Below the pieces are notes generated by a model. It was not told the DNA's origin. It saw only the letters and a program-made list of their open reading frames with translations, and searched no databases. 64,000 nucleotides of DNA. Origin: JADJVL01 sp046331545 (lineage in GTDB: Bacteria > Acidobacteriota > Holophagae > Holophagales > Holophagaceae). Where the stretch lies: positions 2,728,001 to 2,792,000 of the forward strand of contig JAXLQR010000002.1 in assembly GCA_046331545.1 (NCBI GenBank), in the 5' to 3' direction. This document shows, piece by piece, positions 53,888 through 63,214 of this stretch (position 1 is its first letter; the number at the start of each line of letters is the position of its first letter). The position numbers were made by a program, and so were the translations under genes.

Positions 53888-54388
53888 TCAGGGCTGCTTG
53901 GGCTTGGCTTCGAGGTGCTTCACGAGGGCCTGGAGCTGTTCGGGGCTGAGCTGGTCCGCCTGGGCCAGGAGGTCGTCGCTCTCCTGGAAGGGCGCGTCGC
54001 CGACGGCGTAGCGGGCGGAGGGCTCCGCCGGGGCCTTGGCTTCCACCAGCGGCGCGCGGTTGGCGCGGCCCGCCAGGAACCCCCCCGTGCCGATGGCCAG
54101 CAGGGCGGCCGCGGCGGCGGCCCACAGGAGGGGCGCCGAGCGGAAGGCGAGGCGGCGGGGCTGGGCCGGGAGCTTGCCCGCGACGCGGCCGGGGAGGCGC
54201 TCGAAGTAGCCCGCCGGAGCCAGGGGGGCCGGGGCCTCCTCCAGGGCCAGCCACTGGACCCGCAGCTCCGCCAGGGCGGGGTCGCGGCGCACGAGGTCGG
54301 CCACGTCCGGGGGCAGGTTCAAGGGGTCGGCCTCCAGGGCCGCGAGGACCTTGGCGTATTCCGGGGAATCGGGGTGCAGGGCGGTCAT
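53888..54388 (-). CDS. anti-sigma factor, membrane-bound
   Basis: A 166-residue protein with a cytoplasmic N-terminal helical region (VLAALEADPLNLPPDVADLV), one membrane helix (LLWAAAAAALLAIGTGGFLA) and a short periplasmic tail with LSPEQLQALVKHLEAKPKQP. Position directly after an ECF sigma gene (overlapping stop/start ATGA, 54385-54388) is that of its anti-sigma factor. No zinc-binding HxxxCxxC motif is seen, so it is not a classic ZAS domain. Confidence 0.8.
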   Translation of the reverse strand: MTALHPDSPEYAKVLAALEADPLNLPPDVADLVRRDPALAELRVQWLALEEAPAPLAPAGYFERLPGRVAGKLPAQPRRLAFRSAPLLWAAAAAALLAIGTGGFLAGRANRAPLVEAKAPAEPSARYAVGDAPFQESDDLLAQADQLSPEQLQALVKHLEAKPKQP

Positions 54389-55011
54389 TTCGGGGCCCCC
54401 TTAATGTATCGGGTGAGGTTCTGGATGGCGTGGAAGATGTGGGCCTTCACGCTGCCCACGGAGGTGCCCATCTCGGCGGCGATCTGCTCGTACTTCCAGT
54501 CCTTCTCGAGCTTGAGGGTGAGGGCCTGCTTCTGCCGCTTCGGCAGCCTCGGCAGGGCCTCGCGGAGGAGCCGCCGGTGCTCCGCGTCCAACAGGGCGGA
54601 CATCTGCGTCTCCTCGACCCTCAGGCCGGGATGCTCCGCCGCGTCCTCGCCGTCCGCCCAGGCGGGTTCCAGGCTGTCCTCGGGGCTGCGCACGCGGTCC
54701 AGGAAGTTCAGGGCCTGCCGCGTGGTGATGGTGATGAGCCAGGTGCGGAAGGAACTCTCGAACCGGAAGCCCGGCAGGGCCCGGTAGACCCGCAGGAAGG
54801 TCTCCTGCACCACGTCATCGGCGTCCTGATGGTTCTTGACGATGCTGAAGGCCTTGCCATAGACGTCCCGGGCGAAGCGCTGCACCAGGCAGGAGAAGGC
54901 CGCCTGGTCGCCGCCCTGGGCCGCCTGGACCCAGGCCAGCACCTCCGGCGCGTGGTAGGGGGAGTCGCTGGCGGCTGGCATCAGGGTCTGGTCGATCGGG
55001 AGGGCCATCAT
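54385..55011 (-). CDS. ECF RNA polymerase sigma factor
   Basis: A 208-residue sigma-70 family protein of the extracytoplasmic-function group. Region 2 has FSCLVQRFARDVYGKAFSIV, DADDVVQETFLRVYRALPGF and FRTWLITITTRQALNFL. Region 4 has LPKRQKQALTLKLEKDWKYE and AAEMGTSVGSVKAHIFHAIQ for the -35 element. It heads the operon with an anti-sigma and a Spy-like gene and likely regulates itself. The large secreted protein starting 415 bp away on the other strand may be a target. Confidence 0.93.
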   Translation of the reverse strand: MMALPIDQTLMPAASDSPYHAPEVLAWVQAAQGGDQAAFSCLVQRFARDVYGKAFSIVKNHQDADDVVQETFLRVYRALPGFRFESSFRTWLITITTRQALNFLDRVRSPEDSLEPAWADGEDAAEHPGLRVEETQMSALLDAEHRRLLREALPRLPKRQKQALTLKLEKDWKYEQIAAEMGTSVGSVKAHIFHAIQNLTRYIKGAPK

Positions 55012-55425
55012 CCGTGGGCTCCGGGGGGGAGATCAAGGGCAATACGGGCTGGACCCGGCTGAGAGGACAGAGGTTTAGGCCCGGGACGCGGGTTCCGGAC
55101 CCCGGGGCCCCGGGGCGCGACGAGGCTGGGCCGCAGGGCGGTGAACCCTCGGGGCGGGGCGCGCCTGGAGACGCCGGGGGACGACAGCGGGGAAGGACGG
55201 CCGACGGGTCGGTGGGACTGACGCAGGGCCCTCCGGGACGCACGAACGGAGCGGCCCGAAACCGAGGGTGACGGATGGATTTCCTGACAACAACCTGTCC
55301 AATCGGGAGCCTGGCGGACAGGCCTCAAACCCAGTGCTGGCGGCCCTTTGGGCGCACCTCCAAAAAAAAAACTCCCTCCGAAATCCTCTTTGGGTAAGGT
55401 CCGTTCATCATCCCCGGAGCCACCC
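55012..55425 (+). other. divergent intergenic region between ECF sigma gene and secreted protein
   Basis: 414 bases with promoters for both directions expected. It is very GC-rich to about 55260, then more AT-rich, with a run of nine or ten A at 55362-55371 and GGAG before the start at 55426. No small gene or known riboswitch was recognised. I could not assign a specific ECF promoter motif. Confidence 0.35.
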
Positions 55426-58400
55426 ATGGGAATCCCTCGCGCCGCAGGCGCCCTCACCCTTCTTCTTGCTTCCGGGGGCTTCGCCGCCACGCCGGCCAAG
55501 CCCTCCCCCTTCATCACCCTGGCCCCCTGGAACGTCGAGGAGACGGGCTGGTTCACCCGCAGCCGGGCCCTCGCCGAGCCCTGGCGCGACGAGCCCCTCA
55601 TCGGGCTCCTGAAGGACGTGAGCGCCGGCAGGCCCTTCTCGCCCGAGGAGCTGGTGATCCTCGACGCCTACAACGCGGGCCAGCTCATCAGTGAGCTGGA
55701 GGCGCAGATCCTCACGTCGAGGATCCTCTACCGCCGCTACATCGCCGGCGAGGAGCTGGGCGAGAAGGAGGTCCAGCTGCTGGGCCAGTACAAGGCCTTC
55801 CAGTCGTTCTACCGGGACCGCCTGTTCCAGCGCCGCTCGGCCCTCTTCCAGATGGCCGGCCGCGCCATCCAGGAGCCCGAGGATTCCCGCCTCTACGAGA
55901 TCTACTCCGATCCCGAGCTCTACAACCAGGTGGACGGCCTGCGCTTCAAGCTGGACGCGAAGTTCGGCAAGAAGGGCATGCTCACCCGCGTGGTGATCGA
56001 CGAGCCCGTCACCGGCGAGTCCCTGTTCACCCCGCCCGTCGAGTTCGAGAAGCTTGGGATCCTCAGCCCGTCGGCGGCCATCGTCACGCTGCAGGTGAAC
56101 AACAACGCGAACGCCGGCGGCGCCTCCGCCGCCCAGGACACCCAGAGCGAGACCTCCATCATCCTGGGTCCTGGCGGCCTGGTCCTGGCCTCCTTCAACG
56201 ACTCCGGCGGATATGACGGGGCCACCAAGTTCCACTTCACAGGCTGGTCCCGTTCGACCAACTCGGGCGCCACGTGGACGGACATGGGCGAGCTCCCGGA
56301 CCAGGCCGGCGGCCTGGGCGACTACGGCGACCCCACGATGGTCCGGAGCACGGCCACCGGGACGGTGCTCTTCGGCACCCTGGGCGATACCACCCTGCCG
56401 ATCTGGCGGTCCACGGACGGAGGCGTGTCCTTCGGCCCCGTCCCCGCGAACGGCGGCGTGACGACCTCGGCGAACTACGACAAGGAGATCCTGGCCGTCG
56501 ACAACTTCCCCGGGACCGGGCAGGGCAACTTCTACTTCTTCTGGCGCAACTTCGACAGCGTCGGCGGCGGCATGACCTTCACCCGGTCCACGAATGACGG
56601 CGTGAGCTTCTCCGACCGGCAGGTGTTGGCCTCCGGAGGCCAGGGCGCCTGGCCCGTCGTGGGCGCCGACCACGCCGTCTACGCCTTCTGGCTCGCCGGC
56701 ACCAGCCTGGTCGTCAAGAAGTCCACCAACCTCGGCGTCAGCTTCGGGGGCACGGTGACCGTCGCCACCCTGGCCACCACCGGCACCAACGGGGACCTGG
56801 GCCTGGGCGGCGGCTTCCGCACCAACGCCTTCCCCCAGGTGGTCGCCCATCCCACGGACGCCAACCAGCTCTACGTGGTCTACAACGACAAGAGCGGCGC
56901 GGACAAGGGCAACATCTACTTCGTCAAGACCGCCGACGGCGGCGCGACCTGGTCCGCCCCCGTGAAGGTGAACGCCGACGCGGGCACCAACGACCAGTGG
57001 CAGCCGGTCATCGCCGTCTCCCCGAACGGCACGCGGCTCTTCGTGAGCTGGTACGACCGCCGGGACAGCCTCAGCAATTCCCGGTTCCACACCTACGCCC
57101 GCCACGCCACCATCTCGGGCACCACCGTGACCTGGGACGCCAACGACTACCGGATCACCGAGACTGATTCGCCGGTCGTCATCGGCCAGGACCCCATGAT
57201 CAACACGACGTACATGGGCGACTACGACATGGCGACGGCGGACAACTCGCTGTTCTACCGGACCTGGGCGGACAACCGCGCCAGCAACGGGTCGCACGCC
57301 AACCAGCCCGACGTCCGCTTCGTCAGCGTCCCCCTGGCGGGCCCGGGCCCGATCATGATCGCCAACGGCTACAGCCTCGTGGCCGAGAACTGCACCCCCG
57401 CCAACGGCACCGTGGACCCGAACGAGGCCGTGACCCTCGCCTTCACCGTGAAGAACAACGGGACCGCGGCCACGACCAACCTCGTCGGCACCCTGCAGGC
57501 CTCCGGCGGCGTGACGGTTCCCGGCGCGCCGGTGACCTTCGGCGCCGTGGCCGCCGGCGCCACCGCCACCCAGAACATCAGCTTCACCGCCGCGAACCAG
57601 GCCTGCGGGACCTCGATCACCGCCACCCTGCAGCTCCAGGACGGCGCGACGAACCTCGGCACCGTCACCTACACGATCCCGCTCTACAGCCTGGGCGCCC
57701 CGGTCACCGCGACCTACAGCAGCGGCGGCGTCAACGTTCCCATCCCGGCGACGGGGACCAGCGGGAACATGACCGACCAGATCATCAACGTCCCGGACGC
57801 GGGCCAGATCACCGACGTGAACGTGAAGGTCCGCCTGAACCACACCTGGGACAGCGACCTCACCATCACCCTCGTCTCGCCCAACGGCACCCCCGTGGTC
57901 CTCTCCCAGAACCGCGGTAGCAGCGGGGACAACTACGGCAGCGGCAACGCCGACTGCACCGGCACCTTCACCGTCTTCGACGACGCCGCGGGCACCCCGA
58001 TCAGCTCCGGCACCGCGCCCTTCGCCGGTACCTTCAAGCCCGACGGCCTGCTCAGCGCCATGAACGGCGGGCCGTCCAACGGCAACTGGACGCTGAAGAT
58101 CAACGACAACGCCACCGGCGACTCGGGCACGCTCTACTGCTGGCAGATCGAGGTCACCCGCGCCACGCCGGTCTGCAGCACGACCTGCGGCAGCGCCGAC
58201 CTCTCCATCACGAACACGGCGGCCCCCTCCCCGAACGTGTACCAGGGCGGGACGGTCACCTACACCTACGTGGCCACCAACAACGGCCCGGCCGACGCCA
58301 CCGACGTCAAGATCGACACCACGGTGCCCGCCGGGACCACCTTCCTCTCCGCCAGCGCCCCGGGCGCGAGCAGCGTCACGACGCCCGCGGTGGGCGGGAC

Positions 58401-59340
58401 GGGGGCGGTGAACGCCACCTGGGCGGGAACCACCTCCAACGGCGGCACCCACCAGCTCACCATGACGGTCTCGGTGCCCACCTCCACCGCCGTCGGCACG
58501 GTGATCACCAACACGGCCACCACGTCCTACACCGGCACGGATCCGGTCCCGGCCAACAACACCGCGCCTTCCAGCGTGACCGTGGCCGCGCCGAGCCTTC
58601 CGATCCTCGCCCCGGTGGCCGCGCAGACGGCGAACGAAGGGGCCCTCGCCACATTCACCGTCGTCGCCACGGGCCCCGGGCCCTTCGTGTACCAGTGGTA
58701 CCAGGACGGCGTCGGGGCCATCCCCGGAGCCAACGCGCCGACGCTCAACCTGACGGCCTACCAGTGGCTGAACGGCGCGACGTTCTACTGCCTCGTGTCC
58801 AACGCCTACGGGATCATGACCAGCAACCACGCGGCCCTGACGGTCATTCCCGCCGGCTTCTCCGCCACCAGCTTCTCGCCGGCCTCCGGCCCGGCGGGCA
58901 CGGTCGTGAACTTCTACGGCGGCGACTTCACCGGCGTGTCGGCGGTGAGCTTCAACGGGACCCCGGCCGCGTTCAGCGTGCTCAACCCCGGCTGGATGCA
59001 GGCCACGGTGCCGCCGGGCGCCACCACGGGCTACGTCTGGCTGACCTCGCCCCTGGGCACGGAGATCCCGTCCACGATGTTCACCGTGAGCACGGCCGGC
59101 CCGGTGGTCTCGAGCTTCACGCCGTCCTTCGGCGTGGGCGGCACCACCGTGGTGATCACCGGCACCGGCTTCACCGGCGCGACGGCGGTGAAGTTCAACG
59201 GGGTGAACGCGACGATCTTCACCGTGAACTCCGCCACCCAGATCACCGCCAAGGTCCCGGTCTACACCACCTCGGGACCCATCACGGTGGTGACGCCGCT
59301 GGGCTCGGGGACCTCCTCGACGTCCTTCGTCAAGTTCTGA
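55426..59340 (+). CDS. large secreted multi-domain protein (sialidase-like, P-domain, DUF11, Ig, IPT)
   Basis: A 1304-residue exported protein. After the signal (AGALTLLLASGGFAA) and a helical N-terminal region, residues about 210-640 carry repeated Asp-box-like motifs (WRSTDGGVSF, RSTNDGVSF, KTADGGATWS) of a sialidase-type beta-propeller. Then come a proprotein-convertase P-domain (VRLNHTWDSDLTITLVSPNG, GNWTLKINDNATGDSGTL), a DUF11 repeat (DLSITNTAAPSPNVYQGG), an Ig-like domain (PFVYQWYQDGVGAIPGAN) and two IPT/TIG domains (FSPASGPAGTVVNFYGGDF, ITGTGFTGATAVKFNG). The build suggests a cell-surface or released binding protein. No clear catalytic glycosidase residues were identified. ATG 55426 follows GGAG. 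Confidence 0.85.
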   Translation: MGIPRAAGALTLLLASGGFAATPAKPSPFITLAPWNVEETGWFTRSRALAEPWRDEPLIGLLKDVSAGRPFSPEELVILDAYNAGQLISELEAQILTSRILYRRYIAGEELGEKEVQLLGQYKAFQSFYRDRLFQRRSALFQMAGRAIQEPEDSRLYEIYSDPELYNQVDGLRFKLDAKFGKKGMLTRVVIDEPVTGESLFTPPVEFEKLGILSPSAAIVTLQVNNNANAGGASAAQDTQSETSIILGPGGLVLASFNDSGGYDGATKFHFTGWSRSTNSGATWTDMGELPDQAGGLGDYGDPTMVRSTATGTVLFGTLGDTTLPIWRSTDGGVSFGPVPANGGVTTSANYDKEILAVDNFPGTGQGNFYFFWRNFDSVGGGMTFTRSTNDGVSFSDRQVLASGGQGAWPVVGADHAVYAFWLAGTSLVVKKSTNLGVSFGGTVTVATLATTGTNGDLGLGGGFRTNAFPQVVAHPTDANQLYVVYNDKSGADKGNIYFVKTADGGATWSAPVKVNADAGTNDQWQPVIAVSPNGTRLFVSWYDRRDSLSNSRFHTYARHATISGTTVTWDANDYRITETDSPVVIGQDPMINTTYMGDYDMATADNSLFYRTWADNRASNGSHANQPDVRFVSVPLAGPGPIMIANGYSLVAENCTPANGTVDPNEAVTLAFTVKNNGTAATTNLVGTLQASGGVTVPGAPVTFGAVAAGATATQNISFTAANQACGTSITATLQLQDGATNLGTVTYTIPLYSLGAPVTATYSSGGVNVPIPATGTSGNMTDQIINVPDAGQITDVNVKVRLNHTWDSDLTITLVSPNGTPVVLSQNRGSSGDNYGSGNADCTGTFTVFDDAAGTPISSGTAPFAGTFKPDGLLSAMNGGPSNGNWTLKINDNATGDSGTLYCWQIEVTRATPVCSTTCGSADLSITNTAAPSPNVYQGGTVTYTYVATNNGPADATDVKIDTTVPAGTTFLSASAPGASSVTTPAVGGTGAVNATWAGTTSNGGTHQLTMTVSVPTSTAVGTVITNTATTSYTGTDPVPANNTAPSSVTVAAPSLPILAPVAAQTANEGALATFTVVATGPGPFVYQWYQDGVGAIPGANAPTLNLTAYQWLNGATFYCLVSNAYGIMTSNHAALTVIPAGFSATSFSPASGPAGTVVNFYGGDFTGVSAVSFNGTPAAFSVLNPGWMQATVPPGATTGYVWLTSPLGTEIPSTMFTVSTAGPVVSSFTPSFGVGGTTVVITGTGFTGATAVKFNGVNATIFTVNSATQITAKVPVYTTSGPITVVTPLGSGTSSTSFVKF

Positions 59341-59356
59341 ACCTCCCGCAGGACCC

Positions 59357-59382
59357 CGCGGCCGCCCTTCCGGGCGGCCGCG
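59357..59382 (+). terminator. 11-bp hairpin after the large secreted protein gene
   Basis: CGCGGCCGCCC pairs perfectly with GGGCGGCCGCG around TTCC, 16 bases after the stop. No T-run follows. The remaining 195 bases to the convergent gene at 59578 are GC-rich without a supported gene. Confidence 0.5.
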
Positions 59383-59577
59383 TCGCGTCCAGACCTGGCC
59401 TGGAACCCGGGGGCGGCGTGAGGGCGGCGGAGGCGGGCGACCCCGCTCTCCCGCGGGTCGACCGCGGGCAGCTCCGCCGCGGGCCCGGGAAGGCCCGCCG
59501 CATCCCGTGGGGCCGCCAGGACTCGTCAGGCTCGGAGGGGCGCTGGAAGGGCGCCTCCGGGCCGCGGCGGGCCCCGG

Positions 59578-60183
59578 TCAGAACCGGACGCCGACGCCGA
59601 CGGCGGTGTGGCTGAGTTCGGCGTCCTCGAAGTCGCGGTCGCTGCCGGGCAGGCTGGTGAGCACGTGGTGGATCTCGAGGGCGACGGCGCGGCTCAGGCG
59701 GAAACGCAGGCCCACGGTCCCCGCGAAGGCCAGTTCGTGCTGGGTGGTCGAGGTGTCGTACCACGGGTAGGGGGTCTGCATCACCGGGACGGTCCTGCGC
59801 TCCCGGAACCAGTGGGCGCCGCCGATCCCGAGGATGAGATCGACGCCGGTCTCGCGCTTGGGGCCGAAGGGGATGAGCCAGTCGTAGCCCACGAGCCGGG
59901 TGCTGGCCGAGTAGCGGGTCACGGAATAGGGATTCCGTTCCACCTCCTTGCCCTCGCGGAATTCGCCGGCCTCCAGGCGCAGGCGGCCCTCGACCTCGGA
60001 CTCCCGGCGCACGTGGATCGCCAGGTTCACCTTCCATCCCGAGCTGTAGATCTTCCCGGCGGTGTCCGCCGGCTGGGTGAAGTAGGCGTTGATGCCGATG
60101 CGCGGCGAGAGTTCCTGGGCCTGGAGGGCCGGTCCGGCCAGGATCAACAGCGCCGCGGGGGCGGAGCGGGTGAAGGCGTTCAT
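59578..60183 (-). CDS. outer-membrane beta-barrel protein
   Basis: A 201-residue protein with a signal peptide (ALLILAGPALQAQ), alternating polar/hydrophobic strands (RIGINAYFTQPADTAGKIYS, VGLRFRLSRAVALEIHHVLT) and a C-terminal aromatic end AVGVGVRF typical of barrels inserted by BamA. It looks like a small opacity/OmpW-type barrel of eight strands. The substrate or role is unknown. Confidence 0.75.
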   Translation of the reverse strand: MNAFTRSAPAALLILAGPALQAQELSPRIGINAYFTQPADTAGKIYSSGWKVNLAIHVRRESEVEGRLRLEAGEFREGKEVERNPYSVTRYSASTRLVGYDWLIPFGPKRETGVDLILGIGGAHWFRERRTVPVMQTPYPWYDTSTTQHELAFAGTVGLRFRLSRAVALEIHHVLTSLPGSDRDFEDAELSHTAVGVGVRF

Positions 60184-60384
60184 GGCATCTCCTCGATGCT
60201 CCCATTACACCCGTGCCGGACGGCGACTGTCACGTGGCCCGCCGGATCGAGCCTGGAGGGCTGGCCCAGCCTCCACGTCCGCGCGTGCCGAGGACGGCCC
60301 GCGGAAGGCGCCCTCGGGCTCCCGGAAGGCACCTCCCGGGCGTGGATCCCGCGTGGAGGCGTGAGCGGAAGGAGCGGCAGGAGC

Positions 60385-60930
60385 CTACTCGCTCGTCAGC
60401 AGCGCGTCTTCCGGGCAGGGCCGGTGGTGCTCGAAGAGGAGGTCCATGGCCAGGTCGTAGTTCGCTTCGCAGGCCAGCTCGGGCACCAGCTCGGTGTGCA
60501 CCACGGTGCCGTTCTCGTCCAGGGCGACGACGGCCCTCGCGAGAAGCCCCTGCAGGGGGCCGTCGAGCATGAGGACCCCGAAGTCGTGGCCGAACTCCGG
60601 GTTCCGGAAGGCGGAGGCCATCTGCACCTTCTCGATGAGGTGCTCCTCGGCGAAGCGCTTCTGCGCGAAGGGGAGATCCATGGACACGCAGACCACGGTC
60701 ATCGCCGGAACCTCGTCCGCGTGGATGTCGAAGGTGTAGACGCTCTTGGCGCAGACCGGCGTGTCCAGGCTGGGGAAGATGTTCAGGATCACGCGCCGGC
60801 CCTGCAGGTCCGGCAGGGTGAGGTCGCCCAGGTCCGGGCGGACCAGCGTGAAGGGCGGGCAGGGGCGGCCGACGGCGGGCAGCGCTCCGGCGGTCTGGAC
60901 GGGAGATCCGAGGTAGTTCACGACGGCCAT
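60385..60930 (-). CDS. tpx: thiol peroxidase Tpx
   Basis: A 181-residue atypical 2-Cys peroxiredoxin reducing peroxides with thioredoxin. The peroxidatic Cys is in PSLDTPVCAKSVYTF, the resolving Cys follows in AMTVVCVSMDLPFAQKRF, and PPFTLVRPDLGDLTLPDLQG is the typical N-terminal part. ATG 60930 is preceded by GGAGG on the coding strand, and longer extensions have no such site. Confidence 0.93.
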   Translation of the reverse strand: MAVVNYLGSPVQTAGALPAVGRPCPPFTLVRPDLGDLTLPDLQGRRVILNIFPSLDTPVCAKSVYTFDIHADEVPAMTVVCVSMDLPFAQKRFAEEHLIEKVQMASAFRNPEFGHDFGVLMLDGPLQGLLARAVVALDENGTVVHTELVPELACEANYDLAMDLLFEHHRPCPEDALLTSE

Positions 60931-61172
60931 GGGGCACCTCCGGCGGGCCCATCCTAGTCCCCGCGGGCGGGGCCCGCTCCGGGCTTCCGTCACAAGTCCC
61001 CGGGGCCGCTCCCCGCCATCGCAGGCGGCGTCCGGTCCGGCCGCGCGCGGGGCCGCGGTCCGCCGGAAGATGTGACGCAGGTTCACGACCCGGGGCGGGG
61101 CGCGGTGGAAGAATCCCCGCGGAGTCCGGCCCGGCCGAGGCGGACGCGCGCCGGTCGCTCCCTGGAGGCCCC
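60931..61172 (+). other. divergent intergenic region, nothing recognised
   Basis: 242 GC-rich bases between the tpx start and the dehydrogenase start. They should contain both promoters. No hairpin, small gene or motif stood out. Confidence 0.3.
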
Positions 61173-62306
61173 ATGACCCGAACCAAGATCGCGTGGCTGC
61201 CCGGTGACGGCGTGGGCGTCGAGGTGATGGAGGCGGCCCGGCTCTGCCTGGACGCGGTGGGCTTCGAGGCCGACTACACCCACGGCGACATCGGCTGGGA
61301 GTGCTGGCGCCGCGAGGGCGAAGCCTTCCCCCAGCGCACCATCGACCTGCTGAAGGCCAGCGACGCCGCCATGTTCGGCGCGATCACGTCGAAGCCGGTG
61401 AAGGAGGCCGAGGCCGAGCTGGCGCCGGAGCTGCGGGGGAAGGGCCTCGTGTACCGCAGCCCCATCGTGCGCATGCGCCAGATGTTCGACCTCTACACCT
61501 GCCTGCGGCCCTGCAAGGCCTACCCGGGCAACCCGCTGAACTACCAGGACGGCATCGACATGGTGGTCTTCCGGGAGAACACCGAGGACCTCTACGCCGG
61601 CGTGGAGTTCAGCCCGGTGCCCGACGCGGTGAAGGAGACCCTCGCGGCCCACAGCAAGGCCTTCGCGCCCTTCGCCGGCCTGCCCGGGGACCAGTTCGCC
61701 ATCACCTGCAAGATCAACACGCGGAAGGGCTGCGAGCGCATCATCCGGGCGGCCTTCGAGTACGCGAAGCTGCACGGCTATCCCAAGGTGACGATCATCC
61801 ACAAGGCCAACGTGGTGCGCGCCACCGAAGGCATGTTCCTCGAGACCGGCGAGCGCATCGCGAAGGAGTACCCGGGCATCGCCATGGACGACGCCAACGT
61901 GGACGCCATCACCATGTGGATGCTGAAGAACCCGAAGAACTACGGCGTGATGGTGGCCACCAACCTCTTCGGCGACATCATCAGCGACCTCGCGGCCCAG
62001 ATGGTGGGCGGCCTGGGTTTCGGCTGCAGCGGCAACATCGGCGAGAGGCTGGCCGTCTTCGAGCCGAGTCACGGCAGCGCGCCGAAGTACGCCGGCCTGT
62101 CCAAGGTGAACCCCATCGCCACCATCCTGGCCGCGAAGATGATGCTGGAGTGGCTGGGGGAGAAGGAGAAGGCGGCCCGGGTGGAGCAGGCCGTCGCCGA
62201 GACCATCGCGGAAGGGAAGGTCCGCACCTACGACATGGGTGGCGCCGCCACCACCCTCGAGATGGGCGAGGCCATCGCGCGGAGGCTCGCATGCGTCCCG
62301 TGCTGA
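61173..62306 (+). CDS. isocitrate/isopropylmalate dehydrogenase family enzyme
   Basis: A 377-residue beta-decarboxylating dehydrogenase. It has IAWLPGDGVGVEVMEAA, SPIVRMRQMFDLYTCLRPCK for substrate binding, FRENTEDLYAGVEF, the catalytic Lys in KVTIIHKANVVRATEG, the metal-binding VATNLFGDIISDLAAQ and the cofactor region FEPSHGSAPKYAG. The eukaryote-like RENTEDLY(A/S)G and HGSAPK boxes suit NAD-dependent isocitrate or related 3-hydroxyacid substrates. Which one cannot be decided by eye. Its end overlaps the next gene by 16 bases. Confidence 0.85.
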   Translation: MTRTKIAWLPGDGVGVEVMEAARLCLDAVGFEADYTHGDIGWECWRREGEAFPQRTIDLLKASDAAMFGAITSKPVKEAEAELAPELRGKGLVYRSPIVRMRQMFDLYTCLRPCKAYPGNPLNYQDGIDMVVFRENTEDLYAGVEFSPVPDAVKETLAAHSKAFAPFAGLPGDQFAITCKINTRKGCERIIRAAFEYAKLHGYPKVTIIHKANVVRATEGMFLETGERIAKEYPGIAMDDANVDAITMWMLKNPKNYGVMVATNLFGDIISDLAAQMVGGLGFGCSGNIGERLAVFEPSHGSAPKYAGLSKVNPIATILAAKMMLEWLGEKEKAARVEQAVAETIAEGKVRTYDMGGAATTLEMGEAIARRLACVPC

Positions 62307-63205
62307 TCCACGAGGTGGGGCTGCGGGACGGCCTCCAGTCCGAGCGGCAGATCGTCCCCACCGCCCTCAAGGCCGACTGGCTGGGGCGCCTGATCGAGGC
62401 CGGCCTCGACCTCGTCCAGGTGGGCTCCTTCGTCAACCCCGCGAAGGTGCCTCCCATGGCGGACACGGACGAACTGTTCCGGCGCTTCCGGGACCGGCCC
62501 CGGGGACGGACCCGGCTCTCCGCCCTGGTGCTGAACGAGAAGGGCCTGGAGCGGGCCCTGGACTGTGGCGTGGACCTGGTGTGCGCCGGGGCCTCCGCCT
62601 CCGAGACCCACAGCCAGCGGAACACCGGCGTGGGCACCGCGGAGGCGGTCGCGCGGGTGCTGGCCATCGCCGACGCGGCCCGGAAGGCGGGCCTCGAGGT
62701 GCAGGCCAGCGTCCAGAGCGCCTTCGGCTGCGGCTTCGAAGGACCCGTGGGCGAGACCCGGGTGATGGGCATGGTGGCCGCCTACGTGCAGGCGGGCCTC
62801 CGGCATGTCAGCCTCGCGGACACCGCCGGGCACGGGCACCCGGCCCAGGTGGCGGCCTACGTGCGGCGCATCCTCGCCCTCTGCCCCGAGGCGGAGGTCA
62901 CCGTGCACCTCCACGACACCTACGGCCTGGGCATGGCCAACGCCTACGCCGCGATGGAGGCGGGCGCCGCGGCCCTGGAGACCAGCTTCGGCGGGCTGGG
63001 CGGCTGCCCCTTCACCAAGGTCGCCGCGGGCAACCTCGCCACCGAGGACCTGGTGCACGGCCTCCAGCAGGCGGGCCAGCGCCTCGACCTCCGCCTCGAC
63101 CGCATCATCGGGGTGGCCCAGGAGGCGGCCATGGCGCTGGGCCGCGAACTGCCCGGCCGGGTGTACCGCACCGGCGGCATCCGCGCCGTCCCGGCCCTGG
63201 TGTAG
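62291..63205 (+). CDS. hydroxymethylglutaryl-CoA lyase-like enzyme
   Basis: A 304-residue DRE-TIM metallolyase. It has HEVGLRDGLQSE (catalytic Arg-Asp of the family), VQVGSFVNPAKVPPMADTDE, VCAGASASETHSQRNTG, SVQSAFGCGFEG, HVSLADTAGHGHP, VHLHDTYGLGMANA (metal His pair) and GLGGCPFTKVAAGNLATEDL with the lyase Cys. HMG-CoA lyases cleave to acetyl-CoA and acetoacetate. With a CoA-transferase next door, cleavage of a related 3-hydroxy acyl-CoA such as citramalyl-CoA is also possible. ATG 62291 has GGAGG upstream inside the previous gene. Confidence 0.88.
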   Translation: MRPVLIHEVGLRDGLQSERQIVPTALKADWLGRLIEAGLDLVQVGSFVNPAKVPPMADTDELFRRFRDRPRGRTRLSALVLNEKGLERALDCGVDLVCAGASASETHSQRNTGVGTAEAVARVLAIADAARKAGLEVQASVQSAFGCGFEGPVGETRVMGMVAAYVQAGLRHVSLADTAGHGHPAQVAAYVRRILALCPEAEVTVHLHDTYGLGMANAYAAMEAGAAALETSFGGLGGCPFTKVAAGNLATEDLVHGLQQAGQRLDLRLDRIIGVAQEAAMALGRELPGRVYRTGGIRAVPALV

Positions 63206-63214
63206 GAGGCTCGC

